Shown piece after piece: positions 19,007-30,300 of a stretch of 64,000 nucleotides of DNA; within the stretch, counting starts at the first letter, position 1, and each line of letters opens with the position of its first letter. The stretch spans positions 372,001 through 436,000 of the forward strand of contig NZ_CP036537.1 in NCBI RefSeq assembly GCF_021184025.1, given 5' to 3'. Under the pieces are notes generated by a model, which made no database searches, was not told where the DNA came from, and worked only from the letters and a program-made list of their open reading frames with translations. Source of the DNA: Rhodopseudomonas boonkerdii. Its GTDB lineage: Bacteria > Pseudomonadota > Alphaproteobacteria > Rhizobiales > Xanthobacteraceae. The position numbers and the translations under genes were made by a program.

Positions 19007-19839
19007 CCACCCGCATCGATACCCGTTTCGCTGAACTCGCCGCCGAAGGCCGCTCCGCTTTTGTCACCTTCGTGATGGCCGGCGATCCCGATCTTGCCAC
19101 CTCGCTCGAGATCGTGAAGGCGCTGCCCAAGGCTGGCGCTGACATCATCGAACTCGGCATGCCCTTCACCGATCCGATGGCCGATGGTCCGTCGATCCAG
19201 GCGGCGGGGCTGCGCGCGCTCAATGTCGGCATGACCCTGCGCAAGACGCTGCAGCTCGTGCGCGACTTCCGCAAGACCGACGACAAGACCCCCATCGTGC
19301 TGATGGGCTACTACAATCCGATCTATATCTACGGCGTCGACAAGTTTTTGCCCGACGCCAAGGAAGCCGGCGTCGATGGCCTGATCATCGTCGACCTGCC
19401 GCCGGAGGAAGACAACGAGCTCTGCATTCCCGCCATGAAGGCTGGCCTCAACTTCATCCGTCTCGCGACGCCCACCACCGACGACAAGCGTTTGCCGGCG
19501 GTGCTCGCGAACACCTCGGGCTTTGTTTATTACGTCTCGATCACCGGCATCACCGGAGCCGCCAGCGCTGATACGTCCGCCGTGAGTGCGGCCGTCGCGC
19601 GCATCAAGCGTCACACCGAACTGCCGGTCTGCGTCGGATTCGGCATTCGGACGCCGGAGGCTGCGCAGGCGATCGCCAGCCACGCCAATGGCGCGGTGGT
19701 CGGCACGGCACTGGTCGATGCGCTCAAGAATTCGCTCGATGCCGACGGCAAGGCTACGGCCCGGACGGTAACGGCGGTTGCGGATCTCACTGCGGCGCTT
19801 GCTGCGGGAGTCCGTGGGGCAAAACAGGCCGCAGAATAA
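19003..19839 (+). CDS. trpA: tryptophan synthase, alpha subunit
   Basis: 278-residue TIM barrel cleaving indole-3-glycerol phosphate to indole. The catalytic Glu and Asp are in [16 protein letters not shown]. The loop-6 region [10 protein letters not shown] and the phosphate-binding [10 protein letters not shown] are present. The GTG start overlaps the trpB stop (GTGA). The trpFBA group is followed by accD and folC, as in many alphaproteobacteria. Confidence 0.96.
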
Positions 19840-19944
19840 GCCCAATTAGGCCCTAACCGGCCGGAACCACGGTTGCCGGTCCCCACCCGGACCGCCATAT
19901 GTATCGGAACAGCGACGCCCGACCAACGCGACGCGGAGACTGAA

Positions 19945-20868
19945 ATGAACTGGCTCACCAATGTCGTCCGTCCCAAGATCCGTAACATCTTGCGACGGGA
20001 GACGCCGGAGAATCTCTGGATCAAATGTCCGGATACCGGCCAGCTCGTGTTCTACAAGGACGTCGAGAGCAATCAGTTCGTCATTCCCGGATCGAACTAT
20101 CATATGCGCATGGGCGCCACCGCGCGCCTGAAGTCGATCTTCGATCACGAAACCTGGTACGACGTCGCGCTGCCCGAAGTGATTGCCGATCCGCTCAAGT
20201 TTCGCGACGAGCGCAAATATGTCGACCGCATCAAGGATGCCCGCACCAAGACGGGCATGCAGGATTCCGTGAAGGTCGGTTACGGCAAGATGGAAGGCAT
20301 GGGCACCGTGGTGGCCGTGCAGGATTTCGATTTCATGGGCGGTTCGCTCGGCATGGCGGCCGGGGAAGCGCTGGTCCGCGGTCTCGAGCTCGCTGTCGAG
20401 AAGAAGTCGCCTTTCATCGTCTTCGCGGCTTCAGGTGGCGCGCGCATGCAGGAAGGCATTTTGTCGCTGATGCAGTTGCCGCGCACCACGGTGGGCGTGC
20501 AGATGCTGCGCGAAGCCAAGCTTCCCTACATCGTCGTGCTCACCAATCCGACCACCGGCGGCGTCACCGCGTCCTATGCGATGCTGGGCGACATTCATAT
20601 CGCCGAGCCCGGTGCGTTGATCGGCTTCGCCGGCGCCCGCGTGATCGAGCAGACCATTCGCGAAAAGCTCCCCGAAGGCTTCCAGCGCGCCGAATATCTG
20701 CGCGATCACGGCATGGTGGACATGGTGGTGCATCGCCACGACCTGAAGCCGACGCTGGCACGCCTGTGCCGCCTGCTCACCAAATCGCCGGCTGTCGAAA
20801 CCGCACCGCGCGTGGCCCCCGAGCAGATCGCCGTGGCTCCGGATGCGGTTTCGGCCCCGCAAGCGTGA
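19945..20868 (+). CDS. accD: acetyl-CoA carboxylase carboxyltransferase, beta subunit
   Basis: 307-residue subunit that, with AccA, transfers CO2 from carboxybiotin to acetyl-CoA to make malonyl-CoA. The crotonase-like core is intact: [38 protein letters not shown] and [17 protein letters not shown]. The N-terminal zinc ribbon is degenerate: of the four cysteines known in E. coli AccD only the first remains (WIKCPDTGQ). The other three positions are Thr, Ile and Ser. The start at 19945 has GGAG upstream. The folC GTG overlaps its stop. Confidence 0.95.
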   Translation: MNWLTNVVRPKIRNILRRETPENLWIKCPDTGQLVFYKDVESNQFVIPGSNYHMRMGATARLKSIFDHETWYDVALPEVIADPLKFRDERKYVDRIKDARTKTGMQDSVKVGYGKMEGMGTVVAVQDFDFMGGSLGMAAGEALVRGLELAVEKKSPFIVFAASGGARMQEGILSLMQLPRTTVGVQMLREAKLPYIVVLTNPTTGGVTASYAMLGDIHIAEPGALIGFAGARVIEQTIREKLPEGFQRAEYLRDHGMVDMVVHRHDLKPTLARLCRLLTKSPAVETAPRVAPEQIAVAPDAVSAPQA

Positions 20869-22193
20869 GCGAGACCGCGCCGACATCATCGCCGCTCGGC
20901 GAGATTCTGGCGCGAATCTCGTCGCTGCATCCGAGCACGATCGATCTGTCGCTGGAGCGCATGCAGCGACTGATGGCGCAGCTTGGCCATCCCGAGCGCA
21001 GGCTGCCTGACACCATTCATGTCGCCGGGACCAACGGCAAGGGTTCGACCATCGCCTATCTGCGCGCGATCCTCGAAGCCGCCGGCCTCAGCGTCCACGT
21101 TTACACCTCGCCGCATCTCGTGCGTATGAACGAGAGCATCCGCCTTGGCGGCATGCTGGTGAGCGACGACGATCTGCGCGATGCCTTCGCTCATGTCGAA
21201 GCCGTCAATGCCGGGGCGCCGATCACGCTGTTCGAGGCGGAGACGGCGGTTGCCTTCCATATCTTCGCCAATCATCCAGCCGACGTGCTGCTGCTCGAAG
21301 TCGGCCTCGGCGGCCGGCTCGATGCAACCAATGTCATCGAGAAGCCGATGGCCAGCGTCTTCACGCCGATCGCGATCGATCACACGGATTTCCTCGGCGA
21401 TAGCGGCGAAAAGATCGCGATGGAAAAGGCTGGTATCATCAAGCGCCGCGTGCCCGTCATCAGTGCCGGGCAATCGCCCGACGTTGCTGCCGTCCTGGAA
21501 CGTGCGGCGCGCAGGGCGCATGCACCGGTTCACAGCGCCGGGGAGCAATGGCACATCAGCGTCGAGCGCGGCCGGCTCGTCTATCAGGATGATCGTGGCC
21601 TGATGGATCTCGCCGCACCGCGGCTGTTCGGCCGTCACCAGTTCGGCAATGCCGGCCTTGCCATCGCGGCGCTGCGCGCGCTGCCGCAGTTCAGGTTCGA
21701 TCCGTCGATCTACGAACGCGGCGTTGCCGGCGCCGAATGGCCTGCCCGCATGCAGCGGCTGACCTCCGGCAAACTGCTCGCGCTCGCGCCGGACGATTCC
21801 GAACTCTGGCTCGATGGCGGCCACAATGTCGAAGGCGGCCGTGTCATCGCCGAAGCGCTCGGCGATCTCGAGGAGCGCGTGCCGCGACCTCTCGTGGTCA
21901 TTGTCGGCATGATGGCGAACAAGGACGCGAGCGGCTTCCTCGCCAATTTCGCGGGACTTACGCGCCACATCATCGCCGTGCCGATTCCCGATCGCGCTGG
22001 CGTCATGCCGGTGGAGACGCTGGCCGACGCGGGGCGCGCGCTCGGCATGCGCGTGGAGACGGCGGACAGCGCCGGTGCTGCGCTGCAGTCATTGCGCCGG
22101 CTTGCTTACGAGGTGCCGCCGCGGGTGCTGATCTGCGGCTCGCTCTATCTGGCGGGCCATGTTCTTGCGGAAAACGGCACGCTGCCGACATAA
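20865..22193 (+). CDS. folC: folylpolyglutamate synthase / dihydrofolate synthase
   Basis: 442-residue bifunctional Mur-ligase-family enzyme that adds Glu to dihydropteroate and further Glu to folates. The P-loop is GTNGKGST (residues 55-62). [23 protein letters not shown] and [13 protein letters not shown] are family motifs. Starts with GTG overlapping the accD stop (GTGA). The last ten codons, reading [10 protein letters not shown], are echoed 264 bases downstream at 22434-22457, beyond a dispersed repeat. Confidence 0.94.
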   Translation: MSETAPTSSPLGEILARISSLHPSTIDLSLERMQRLMAQLGHPERRLPDTIHVAGTNGKGSTIAYLRAILEAAGLSVHVYTSPHLVRMNESIRLGGMLVSDDDLRDAFAHVEAVNAGAPITLFEAETAVAFHIFANHPADVLLLEVGLGGRLDATNVIEKPMASVFTPIAIDHTDFLGDSGEKIAMEKAGIIKRRVPVISAGQSPDVAAVLERAARRAHAPVHSAGEQWHISVERGRLVYQDDRGLMDLAAPRLFGRHQFGNAGLAIAALRALPQFRFDPSIYERGVAGAEWPARMQRLTSGKLLALAPDDSELWLDGGHNVEGGRVIAEALGDLEERVPRPLVVIVGMMANKDASGFLANFAGLTRHIIAVPIPDRAGVMPVETLADAGRALGMRVETADSAGAALQSLRRLAYEVPPRVLICGSLYLAGHVLAENGTLPT

Positions 22194-22202
22194 CCTCCGC
22201 CC

Positions 22203-22332
22203 GTCATCCTAAGGAGCCGCGTAGCGGCGTCTCCCAGCGAATGGCGTAGCCATTCGCAAGGGATGGCCGAAGAGCGCCGGGCCAAGCCATCTCATGGTTC
22301 GAGACGGCGCTGCGCGCCTCCTCACCATGAGG
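22203..22332 (+). repeat. dispersed two-hairpin repeat, copy C (with extra palindrome)
   Basis: Begins GTCATCCTAAGGAG and ends CTCCTCACCATGAGG. The first unit carries an additional segment with a perfect 9-bp hairpin, GCGAATGGC-GTA-GCCATTCGC (about 22238-22258). It interrupts the usual CTCGAAGGATGG close. It follows the folC stop by 10 bases. Confidence 0.88.
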
Positions 22333-22514
22333 GGCGGTGTGTCGCGCTCCGTCTGGGCGACCAGCAGCGCCAAACGACGGACTGCATTTCCAGTCAGACT
22401 CTCAGGATAAGGGGGCGGAGTTTTGTACTTTGTGAAAACGGCACGCTACCTGCATAAAAACACATCGATATCAGTCATCTCTGATTGATTCCTGCTTGAT
22501 TCTGGGGAGGTTCG
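22333..22514. other. rest of the folC-metallophosphoesterase gap
   Basis: The gap from 22194 to 22514 holds repeat copy C, then a non-coding segment that ends in a near-copy of the folC 3' end (22434-22457: GAAAACGGCACGCT, then CATAA). The SD GGGGAGG of the next gene closes it. No separate promoter is recognised. Confidence 0.5.
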
Positions 22515-23255
22515 ATGCGCTTCGCTGCTATTGCCGACGTTCACGGCAATCATTTTGCCCTTGAGGCTGTTGTCGCCGATATCCGTGCGCAAGGCATCGC
22601 CGACATCGTCAATCTTGGCGACATGGCCAGCGGTGCGCTCGATGCGCGCCGTGCGGTCGAGGTCATGATGGGCCTCAATGCCGCCAATGTCCGCGGCAAT
22701 CATGATCGTTACATCACCGACTACAAGCTTGATGACATGTGGCCGTCCGATCGGCTGGCACACAGCCAGCTCGAACCGGCGCAGATGGAATGGCTGCGTG
22801 CGCTACCCTTCAGCGCGATCTATCGCGATGAGGTCTATCTCTGTCACGCGTCGCCGGATGACGACAACGCTTACTGGACGGAAGCGGTGACGCCTGAAGG
22901 CGTGGTCCATATGGCTTCGATCGAATCCATCGAGGAGAAGGCCAAGGGCATCACGCAATCGCTCATCCTGTGCGCGCACACCCATATCGCCCGCTCGGTG
23001 CGGCTCCGCGATGGCCGCATGATCGTCAATCCCGGCAGCGTCGGCGGCCCCGGCTATCGCGATGTCGCGCCTTATCCGCACACGCTCGAAGTCGGCACGC
23101 CCGATGCGTGCTACGCAATTCTGGATTCCACCTCAGGACGCTGGGACGTGACATTCCGTCAGGTGCCCTATGACCACGAAGCGATGGCTGCACTGGCGCG
23201 GCAGAACGGGCGGCCCGAATGGGCGAGCGCGCTGGCAACAGGATGGATCAGATAA
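22515..23255 (+). CDS. metallophosphoesterase family protein
   Basis: 246-residue calcineurin-like phosphoesterase. The metal-binding motifs run in order: DVHGNHFAL (residues 8-16), NLGDMASG, RGNHDRYI and, towards the C-terminus, CAHTHI followed by NPGSVGGPGY. The last combination resembles the YfcE/MJ0936-like and ApaH-like branch that acts on phosphodiesters or nucleotides; the substrate cannot be told. Strong SD, GGGGAGG. A single gene with repeats on both sides. Cytoplasmic, no signal peptide. Confidence 0.9.
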   Translation: MRFAAIADVHGNHFALEAVVADIRAQGIADIVNLGDMASGALDARRAVEVMMGLNAANVRGNHDRYITDYKLDDMWPSDRLAHSQLEPAQMEWLRALPFSAIYRDEVYLCHASPDDDNAYWTEAVTPEGVVHMASIESIEEKAKGITQSLILCAHTHIARSVRLRDGRMIVNPGSVGGPGYRDVAPYPHTLEVGTPDACYAILDSTSGRWDVTFRQVPYDHEAMAALARQNGRPEWASALATGWIR

Positions 23256-23261
23256 CTCTGC

Positions 23262-23368
23262 CCCTCATGGTGAGGAGCGCGCCCTTGCGCGCGTCTCGAA
23301 CCATGAGTTGACCGAACTCCGTCACCATCCTTCGAGACGCGGCCTGCGGCCGCTCCTCAGGATGAGGG
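23262..23368 (-). repeat. dispersed two-hairpin repeat, copy D (reverse orientation)
   Basis: Begins CCCTCATGGTGAGGAG and ends CTCCTCAGGATGAGG, so it is inverted relative to copies A, B, C and F. It fills the convergent gap between the metallophosphoesterase gene and trxA. Confidence 0.9.
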
Positions 23369-23379
23369 GGAGCAGCAAA

Positions 23380-23411
23380 CAAAAACGGCCGGCGAGATAC
23401 TCACCGGCCGT
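23380..23411 (-). terminator. intrinsic terminator of trxA (and the operon)
   Basis: On the minus strand ACGGCCGGTGAG - TAT - CTCGCCGGCCGT is followed by a T-run (complement of the A-run at 23381-23385). The stem is 12 bp with one T-G pair. It lies 26 bases past the trxA stop. Confidence 0.9.
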
Positions 23412-23436
23412 CCTTCAAACTCACATCGTCCGCAGC

Positions 23437-23757
23437 TTATACCGCCGACGAAATCCACTGCTGCAGTTTCGCCTTCGGCGCAGCGCCGACCTGACGGGAG
23501 GCCATTTCGCCGCCCTTGAAGATCATCAGCGTCGGGATCGACATCACGCCGTATTTCGAGGCGGTCTTCGGGTTCTCGTCCACATTCAGCTTCACGATGG
23601 TGACTTTCTCGCCCATCGCGGCCGAAATCTCGTCGAGGGCCGGGGCGATCATGCGGCAGGGGCCGCACCATTCGGCCCAGAAATCGACGACCACCGGGCC
23701 CGGCGCGCCGAGCACCGCGGTTTCGAAATCGGCGTCTGAAACCTTGCCAACACCCAT
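23437..23757 (-). CDS. trxA: thioredoxin
   Basis: 106-residue disulfide reductase. The active site WCGPC is at residues 30-34, in [15 protein letters not shown]; the cis-Pro is in [11 protein letters not shown]. The start at 23757 ([11 protein letters not shown]) has GAGGA 8 bases upstream and gives the standard length; the longer frame is spurious. It is the last gene of the minus-strand block, 100 bases after addA, and is followed by a strong terminator. Confidence 0.96.
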   Translation of the reverse strand: MGVGKVSDADFETAVLGAPGPVVVDFWAEWCGPCRMIAPALDEISAAMGEKVTIVKLNVDENPKTASKYGVMSIPTLMIFKGGEMASRQVGAAPKAKLQQWISSAV

Positions 23758-23857
23758 GATCTTGTCCTCGTTCTCGTCAATGAAGGCGCCTCGGGAATCG
23801 TGCGCCAGAAATGATGCATCCAACCTATGAATGCCCCCTTGCCGGGTCAAGGCATGG

Positions 23858-26800
23858 TCACGCAGCGATGATGGCGGCCAGCTCCGCGTCCAGCGCGGCG
23901 CTGGAAATCTCCATCATCTCAATGGTTTCCGTCCAGAGCAGGGCGGCGCGCACGGGCCGGTCGGGATACAGTTTCGCCAGCACCCCGCGATACAGGGCGA
24001 GCTGCCGGATATAGGCTTTTGGCGCGGCCACGAGCTTGCGGGGCGGATTGTGGTTGGTCTTGTAATCGACGATTCGCACTTCTGTGGATTTCGCCACCAG
24101 CCGATCAATCTGCCCCGACACGAGAAAGGTCGAGCCGTCGAGGCGCTTGAGGCGGCCGGCCACCGCGACCTCCGCCCGGCTGCCCGGTGCGAACAGCGCA
24201 GCGAGACCTGGCTCGGCCAGCAACGTGAGCACCTGCCGGGCCAGGGTGCCGCGCTCGATTTCGGTCCAGTTGCTGGCGTTACGGGCGAGAAACGCCATCG
24301 CCGTGTCCTGTCGCTTGTCCGCGGCGATGTCGGGCAGCGATTGCAGCAGCCGATGCACCAGATTGCCGCGCTGCCGGGCCATCTTCCGTTGCCGTTCCGT
24401 GTCGTCGCCGCGCGGTGCGAAGCGGTCGTCATCCTCCGCGTCCGAAGGCCGCAGCAGGCTTTCGCGCCGCGGCTGATCGCCGGCCGTTCCGCGTAGCCAA
24501 GCCGGCTGTTCGATCGGCGCAGCCGCCGTTACGGTCGCCGCGGTGCTCCGCGCCGGCGCGGTGTCGCCCGGCTTGGTATAGCGCTTCACCACGCCGTCCG
24601 GCGCGCGCACCTCTTGCAGATGCAGGCCGGATGTTTCCAGTCCCTTCTGGATCAGGTCATACCAGGAATGCTCGCGCACGGCGTTGCGGTTGCCCGGCAT
24701 GCAGCCGCCGACAATCAGCCGGTCTGCCGCACGCGTCATTGCCACATAGAGCAGCCGCCGATATTCGTCCTCGGTGTCCTTGATCATCGCGGCGCGGGCC
24801 GTCGCGACCGCTTCCGGATCATCGCTCTTCTTGCCGGCCCAAACCACGACGCCGGCCGCGCCTGGCGCGGCATTGCCTGTCGGTAGCTGGATCAGGTTCA
24901 TCCGCTGCGAGTCAGATGGGGACGAGGTCGTGTCCACCATGAACACAACCGGTGCTTCCAGACCTTTCGCACCATGCACGGTCATCACCCGCACCTCGTC
25001 GCGCGTGATCTCCATGTCGCGTTTCACTTCAGTATCCGCCGCGCGCAGCCAGGTGACGAACCCTTGCAGTGACGCTGGCGCCTTGCGCTCGTAACCGAGC
25101 GCAAGTTCGAGGAATTCGTCGAGCGCATCATTGGCCTCATGGCCGAGCCGCCGCAGGATGCGCGCCCGCCCCCCATCGCCGCCGAGCAGCCACGCATAGA
25201 AGGCGAACGGCGTCTCGCTGGCGAAGTGTCGTTCGCAGGCGATCAATCGTGCCAGCGCGCCATTCAGCTTGGCATCGCCGGCCGCCTTTTCGCCGAGCGA
25301 GGCGCGCAGCGACAGTCCATTCCGGTCCCACGCGATCTTGAACAGGTCGTCGTCGTCGAGTCCGAACAGCGGGCTTTTCAGCGCCGTGGCGAGCGCGAGG
25401 TCGTCCTGTGGCAGCAGCAGCGCATCGGCGAGGTTCATCAGATCGATGATGGCAATGTGCTCGGTCAGTTTCAGCCGGTCGGCGCCGGCCACGGGAATAT
25501 CGGCATGTTTCAGCGCCTGGATGATCGCATCGAACGCCGCACCGCGCCGCCGCACCAGGATCAGGATGTCGCCATAAGACAGCCGGCGCCGCTTGCCGAG
25601 CGGTCCTGTCTCTGTTCTTGCCGCGAGCAGCGCCTTGATCTCCGCCTGAACGCGCCGCGCCAGCTTCACCTCAGGGCTGGTCTCGGAACGCTTGTCGAAC
25701 GGCGCGTCCCAGCCCTCGATGCTCGGTCGCTCGTCGGGCTGTTCCAGTTCCCACAGGTCGATCAGGCTCGGTCCGGCATCCTCCAGCGATTCATGGCCGG
25801 GCGGCGCGCTGTCATTGTGAATGCTGCGATAGATCGCTTCATCGCGAAACACGTGATCGACCGACTGCAGGATCGCTGCGCCGGTACGAAACGAATAGGT
25901 GAAGGCGACCGGATCGAATCTCAGTCCGGCATTGGTGAAGCGTGTCTGCAGCGCGCGCCGGCGTTCGTCGAACTCGCGCGGTGCCGCGCCCTGGAACGAG
26001 AAGATCGACTGCTTCTCGTCGCCGACGGCGAAGATCGTCCGCTTGACGCCGTCGCGCGCGCCTTCGCCGGAGGTGAATTCCGCGATCAGATGCGTGAGAA
26101 TATCCCATTGCCGCGGGCTCGTATCCTGTGCCTCGTCGATCAGCACGTGATCGACACCGCGATCGAGCTTGTAATGTACCCAGCCTGCGGCGCCGCTATC
26201 GAGCAGCGCCAGCGTCCGGTCGATCAGGTCGTCATAATCGAGCAGCCCGCGTTCGATCTTCTCGCGGCGATAATTTTCCGCCACCTGGCTTGCGATCGCC
26301 AGCAGAGCCTCCGTGCGTTCGCGCGTGGCGACGCCGCGGCGGCGGTCCAGCAGCGGGATGATGCGCTCGCCCTCGCGCTGCAGAGTGGCCAGCACATCGG
26401 GGCGGTCATCCGAAATCTTCTTGGTCGCCAGCGATTTTCGCAGGCTCTGCTCCTTGGTCAGGAACAGTTCGAGATACTTTTCGACCTGCTCGGTGCCGAA
26501 GAGAACGAGCGCGTCGCGCAGCCGCGTTGCCTGATCGCCATCGGTCTTGCTGCCGGTCGCAAGAATGTCGGCGGTGGCGATCCAGTCCCTGCGCGGCAAA
26601 TGCGGGCCATCGACGATCTCAAGCTCGATCGCCTCGCGTGTATCGGTCGCGGACACGCCGAGCGTCGCGCAAAGCTGCGCCATCGCGATCTCGGTCGAGC
26701 CGGCATGAGCGATCCACGCCAGAAACTTATCGCGGCTCAGGCTCGCTTCGCGCACGACTTCGCGGAAGGTGACATCGGCGGCCGAAGTCATAGCGACAGT

Positions 26801-27349
26801 CAACGCCCTGCCTTCGGCGCTATCGGGCGCAGCTGCGGCTTGCAGCAGCACCTTGAGCGACGCGCGCTCCATCATCTCGTTCTGGTCGCGATCGTCGAGC
26901 ACGCTGAAGCGGGCCGGCACGTTCGACTCGAACGGAAATTGCTGCAGCAGCCGTGTGCAGAGGGCGTGGATGGTCTGCACCTTGAGTCCGCCCGGCGTCT
27001 CCAGCGCGCTTGCGAACAGTTCGCGGGCTCGTGCGCGCATCCGCGCATTCGGCGTGGCTACGCCCGCATTGCGAATTTCTGTATCGAGCGCGGCGTCATC
27101 CAGCGTGACCCAATGCCCGAGCCGCGAAAATACGCGTTCCGCCATATTCGCTGCGGCGGCCTTGGTGAAGGTCACGCACAGAATTTTCTCCGGCGGCACG
27201 CCGTCGAGCAGCAGACGGATCACGCGGTTGACCAGCACATAGGTTTTGCCAGAGCCGGCATTGGCCGAAACGAATACCGAGGATGACGGGTCCGAAGCCA
27301 GCTTCTGCCTTGCCGTCGCGGCGTCGGGAATGTTGCGTGGGCCGCTCAT
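23858..27349 (-). CDS. addA: double-strand break repair helicase AddA
   Basis: 1163-residue UvrD-type helicase and nuclease, the 3'-5' motor of the AddAB complex that resects DNA ends for RecA loading. Walker A is [12 protein letters not shown] (about residues 28-39). Walker B is [15 protein letters not shown], and [14 protein letters not shown] (motif III) and [16 protein letters not shown] (motif V) follow. The C-terminal RecB-family nuclease is at about 1070-1130, with SGQIDRLV and VDYKTN. The ATG overlaps the addB stop (ATGA), so the subunits are translationally coupled. Confidence 0.96.
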   Translation of the reverse strand: MSGPRNIPDAATARQKLASDPSSSVFVSANAGSGKTYVLVNRVIRLLLDGVPPEKILCVTFTKAAAANMAERVFSRLGHWVTLDDAALDTEIRNAGVATPNARMRARARELFASALETPGGLKVQTIHALCTRLLQQFPFESNVPARFSVLDDRDQNEMMERASLKVLLQAAAAPDSAEGRALTVAMTSAADVTFREVVREASLSRDKFLAWIAHAGSTEIAMAQLCATLGVSATDTREAIELEIVDGPHLPRRDWIATADILATGSKTDGDQATRLRDALVLFGTEQVEKYLELFLTKEQSLRKSLATKKISDDRPDVLATLQREGERIIPLLDRRRGVATRERTEALLAIASQVAENYRREKIERGLLDYDDLIDRTLALLDSGAAGWVHYKLDRGVDHVLIDEAQDTSPRQWDILTHLIAEFTSGEGARDGVKRTIFAVGDEKQSIFSFQGAAPREFDERRRALQTRFTNAGLRFDPVAFTYSFRTGAAILQSVDHVFRDEAIYRSIHNDSAPPGHESLEDAGPSLIDLWELEQPDERPSIEGWDAPFDKRSETSPEVKLARRVQAEIKALLAARTETGPLGKRRRLSYGDILILVRRRGAAFDAIIQALKHADIPVAGADRLKLTEHIAIIDLMNLADALLLPQDDLALATALKSPLFGLDDDDLFKIAWDRNGLSLRASLGEKAAGDAKLNGALARLIACERHFASETPFAFYAWLLGGDGGRARILRRLGHEANDALDEFLELALGYERKAPASLQGFVTWLRAADTEVKRDMEITRDEVRVMTVHGAKGLEAPVVFMVDTTSSPSDSQRMNLIQLPTGNAAPGAAGVVVWAGKKSDDPEAVATARAAMIKDTEDEYRRLLYVAMTRAADRLIVGGCMPGNRNAVREHSWYDLIQKGLETSGLHLQEVRAPDGVVKRYTKPGDTAPARSTAATVTAAAPIEQPAWLRGTAGDQPRRESLLRPSDAEDDDRFAPRGDDTERQRKMARQRGNLVHRLLQSLPDIAADKRQDTAMAFLARNASNWTEIERGTLARQVLTLLAEPGLAALFAPGSRAEVAVAGRLKRLDGSTFLVSGQIDRLVAKSTEVRIVDYKTNHNPPRKLVAAPKAYIRQLALYRGVLAKLYPDRPVRAALLWTETIEMMEISSAALDAELAAIIAA

Positions 27350-30300
27350 GCCTCGGCTCCCCCGGAGGTGCCGCCATTGGCGGACCACTCCTTGATGCGA
27401 GCGAGATCGTCATAGGTGCCGTAGCGGTTCGACCACATGGACAGCGCGAGGGATGTGTAGCCCTGCGTTTCGTCCTCGAATTTTCGAATGAGGCCTTCGA
27501 GACGTGCGCGCGCCTCGATCGCGGCATCGTCGGGATGCTGCGGCTCGTCCTTGCGCTCGATACGCAGCTCGATGGGACGTTCCTCACCTGGTGGGTTGTT
27601 GCCGCTGAGGCGAACATAAGTGAGTTCGCTCACCGAGCTGCCTGCGGCAATGCCCGGGAAGCCGCCTTCGCGCAGGATCGCGGCTTCCAGCGTGAGCTGC
27701 GGCGACAGCCCCATCCTCACCTGTTTGCCCGTTGGCGGATTGCCGGTTTTGTAGTCGAGCAGCGCGAAGGTGCGGTCCGTGCGATGCTCGATACGGTCGG
27801 CGCGCGCTGTCAGCGTAAAGATCCGGCCTTGATCGAGCGGAATCCTGATTTCGCCTCCCACTTCCGCATCGATGCTGGCAACATTGATACGCCGTTCGAT
27901 CTCCCAGTTCGCAAACCAGGATGCGATGCGCAGGAACCGCGGCCACCACAGCGCTTGCGCCTCCGGGCGGTTCATCAGTGGAGCGAAATGCGCTTTGCCG
28001 ATGTTGCGAAGCGCCGCAGCAGGGTCGGGCGGCAGCGCCTTGCTGAACTCCAGCGTGAAATCGCCGATCGCATTGTGGATCGCCGAGCCGCGATCGGCGG
28101 CGGACAGCGGCATGTCCACGGGATCGAGCGGCGCGAGACCGAGAATGTATTTCGCATAGATCGAATAGGGATCGCGCAGCCAGTCCTCGATGGCAGTGAC
28201 CGAGAGGCGCAGCGGCCGCGCGATCAGTGGCGGCTTCGGCTCCGGCTGCGTGATCGGCGTGACCTTGTCGGGCTGGTCCAGCGTTTCAGCATAGCGCACA
28301 TAGGTCTCGCCGGCCTTGACCGCGGCTGCCCAGCGGTCCTCGCCCGCCACCGCTTCCAGGCGATGCAGGAACCGCGAGGCGACCGCCGGCGCACCGCCGA
28401 CCTTTGCGGCATGGCTGAGGATCACTTCGTCATGGCCGAGCAACTGCACGAAGTCGTGGGCGGTGAGGCCGATGCGGCGCTCCGGCAGGTCGAGGCCGAG
28501 CTGGTTACGCATCGGCCGGCTCAGCCACGGGTCGATTCGTGGCGACGGCGGCCAGACACCCTCGACAAGGCCGCCGAGAATGACGCGATCGGATTGTGTG
28601 AGACGTGCCTCGAGCTGACCAAAGATGCGGAGCTTGGCATCGGCGACCTCCGGCCGTCGCACGATGCGATCGCCGAAGGCGGTCTGAAACACTTCCGGGT
28701 AGTCGCGCAGTTGCAGCGTAAGCCCGGAGAGGCGCAGCCGGTCCGCGCCGCCATCCTCCGGCGTCTCCATGACGCAGAGATCTTCGAACGCGTTCGCTAG
28801 CGCATTGCCACCTGTCCGGCCGGCCAGCGCAATGGCGCCGCCTTTGTCGTCGCGCGACAATCGCTCGATCGCCTCGCGGTGTCGCCTTGCGACCTCGGCG
28901 AAATCGATGGGGCGGGTCGGATGGATGCTCTCCAGCGGCGCCAGCGCCGTCTGCAGTTCCGCGATCAGATCTTCGGTACGGTCGAGCCTCTCGCCAGCGA
29001 GCTTCGCCCTCGGCTCTGCCGCGTGCAACATCGAGGCCTCACGGCGATGCAGCTTGCCGAGTTCGTCGCGGAAACGCGCGAAATCCTGTTTGAGTCCCGC
29101 AGTGCCCGGCGCCGGTCGCGTGCCGCGCAGCAATGCCAGCTCCAGCGTTTCGATAGCGTCCTTCCAGCCGTATGCCTGCTTGCCGAGCCGAAACAACGGA
29201 TGTTTCAGCAGCGCGAGCAGCGTTGCCGGCTCGAACTGTTCGGCCGCAGCCTCGGCAACGAGTCGCGTGAAAATGCCTGCAGATGTTTCGGTCAGCGAAT
29301 CGCCGCCGGAATCGTCGAACAACAGGTTCCAGCGTCCCAATGCCGCCATCACGCGCCGCGCCAGCGCGCGATCCGGCGTCACCAGCGCGGCGGATTTGTT
29401 CTGCTCATGGGCCTCGCGCATCGCGATCGCTATGCTGAGCGCTTCCATTTCCGGATTGGCGGCGGCAATGACAGAGAGTTTCGTCATGCCCGCAGCGATC
29501 TTCTGCTGAACGACGGGCTCGGCAAGGCGCTGATGCCATTGCGCCGTCGCATTGGACGGCCGCATCGCCTCCGAAGCCAGCAATTCGCGCCCATGTGGCG
29601 AAGGCGTGCCGAGGACGGTCACATCGCTGCGCTTGATATCGAAACGTTCCAGCAGCGCATGCAGCGCATATTGCGGATGGTTCGATGCAGAGGATTCGAC
29701 GAAGCCCAGCACGTCCCTGCTGCCGCCGATCAGCTGCCACGAGGCCTCGTCCAGATCGGTGTCGAGGCCCGGTAGCACCACGGCGCCGTGCGGAAGCTGC
29801 GCCACTGCGTGCAAAAACTTCGCCGTGGTCGGCATCGAGCCGGTGGAGCCTGCGGCGATAATCGGCCCGCCTTTGTGCGCCTTCAGCCGCGCCGCTTCTG
29901 CATCGATCAGGAGGTCGCGCCGCACCGCCGGCTCGATGGCGTCGTGCGCCGTCATGATGTTCGGCCACACCTCCCTGGCGATGGAAAGGAATTGCAGCGT
30001 CAGTTGCCAGTAGCGGTCGAGCGCATCGGGCACGAGGCCGTCGAGCGCGCTCCACTTGACCTGGCGTGTCGCCATGTCATCCATCAGCCGCCCCAGATCG
30101 TCGGCCAGCGCGAGTGTAGAGGCGGGGCCGCCCACCACCAGCGGTGCCTGTGCGGGATCGCCGGGCGCGAGCCGCTTGGCCCAGGCGCCGATCAGTTGCG
30201 CCAGCAGCAGGCGGCGCTGCAGGCCATCGAGCGCGCGTGGCATGTCGGGGAGGTCCAGCGTCTCGGGCGCCGCCGCGTGCGCGAAAACGAGTTCTTCTTC

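Noticed and set aside
22263..22457. Small plus-strand frame across repeat copy C ending VLCENGTLPA
   Set aside because: Most of it is the dispersed repeat; only its end resembles folC. Reported as an echo, not as a gene.
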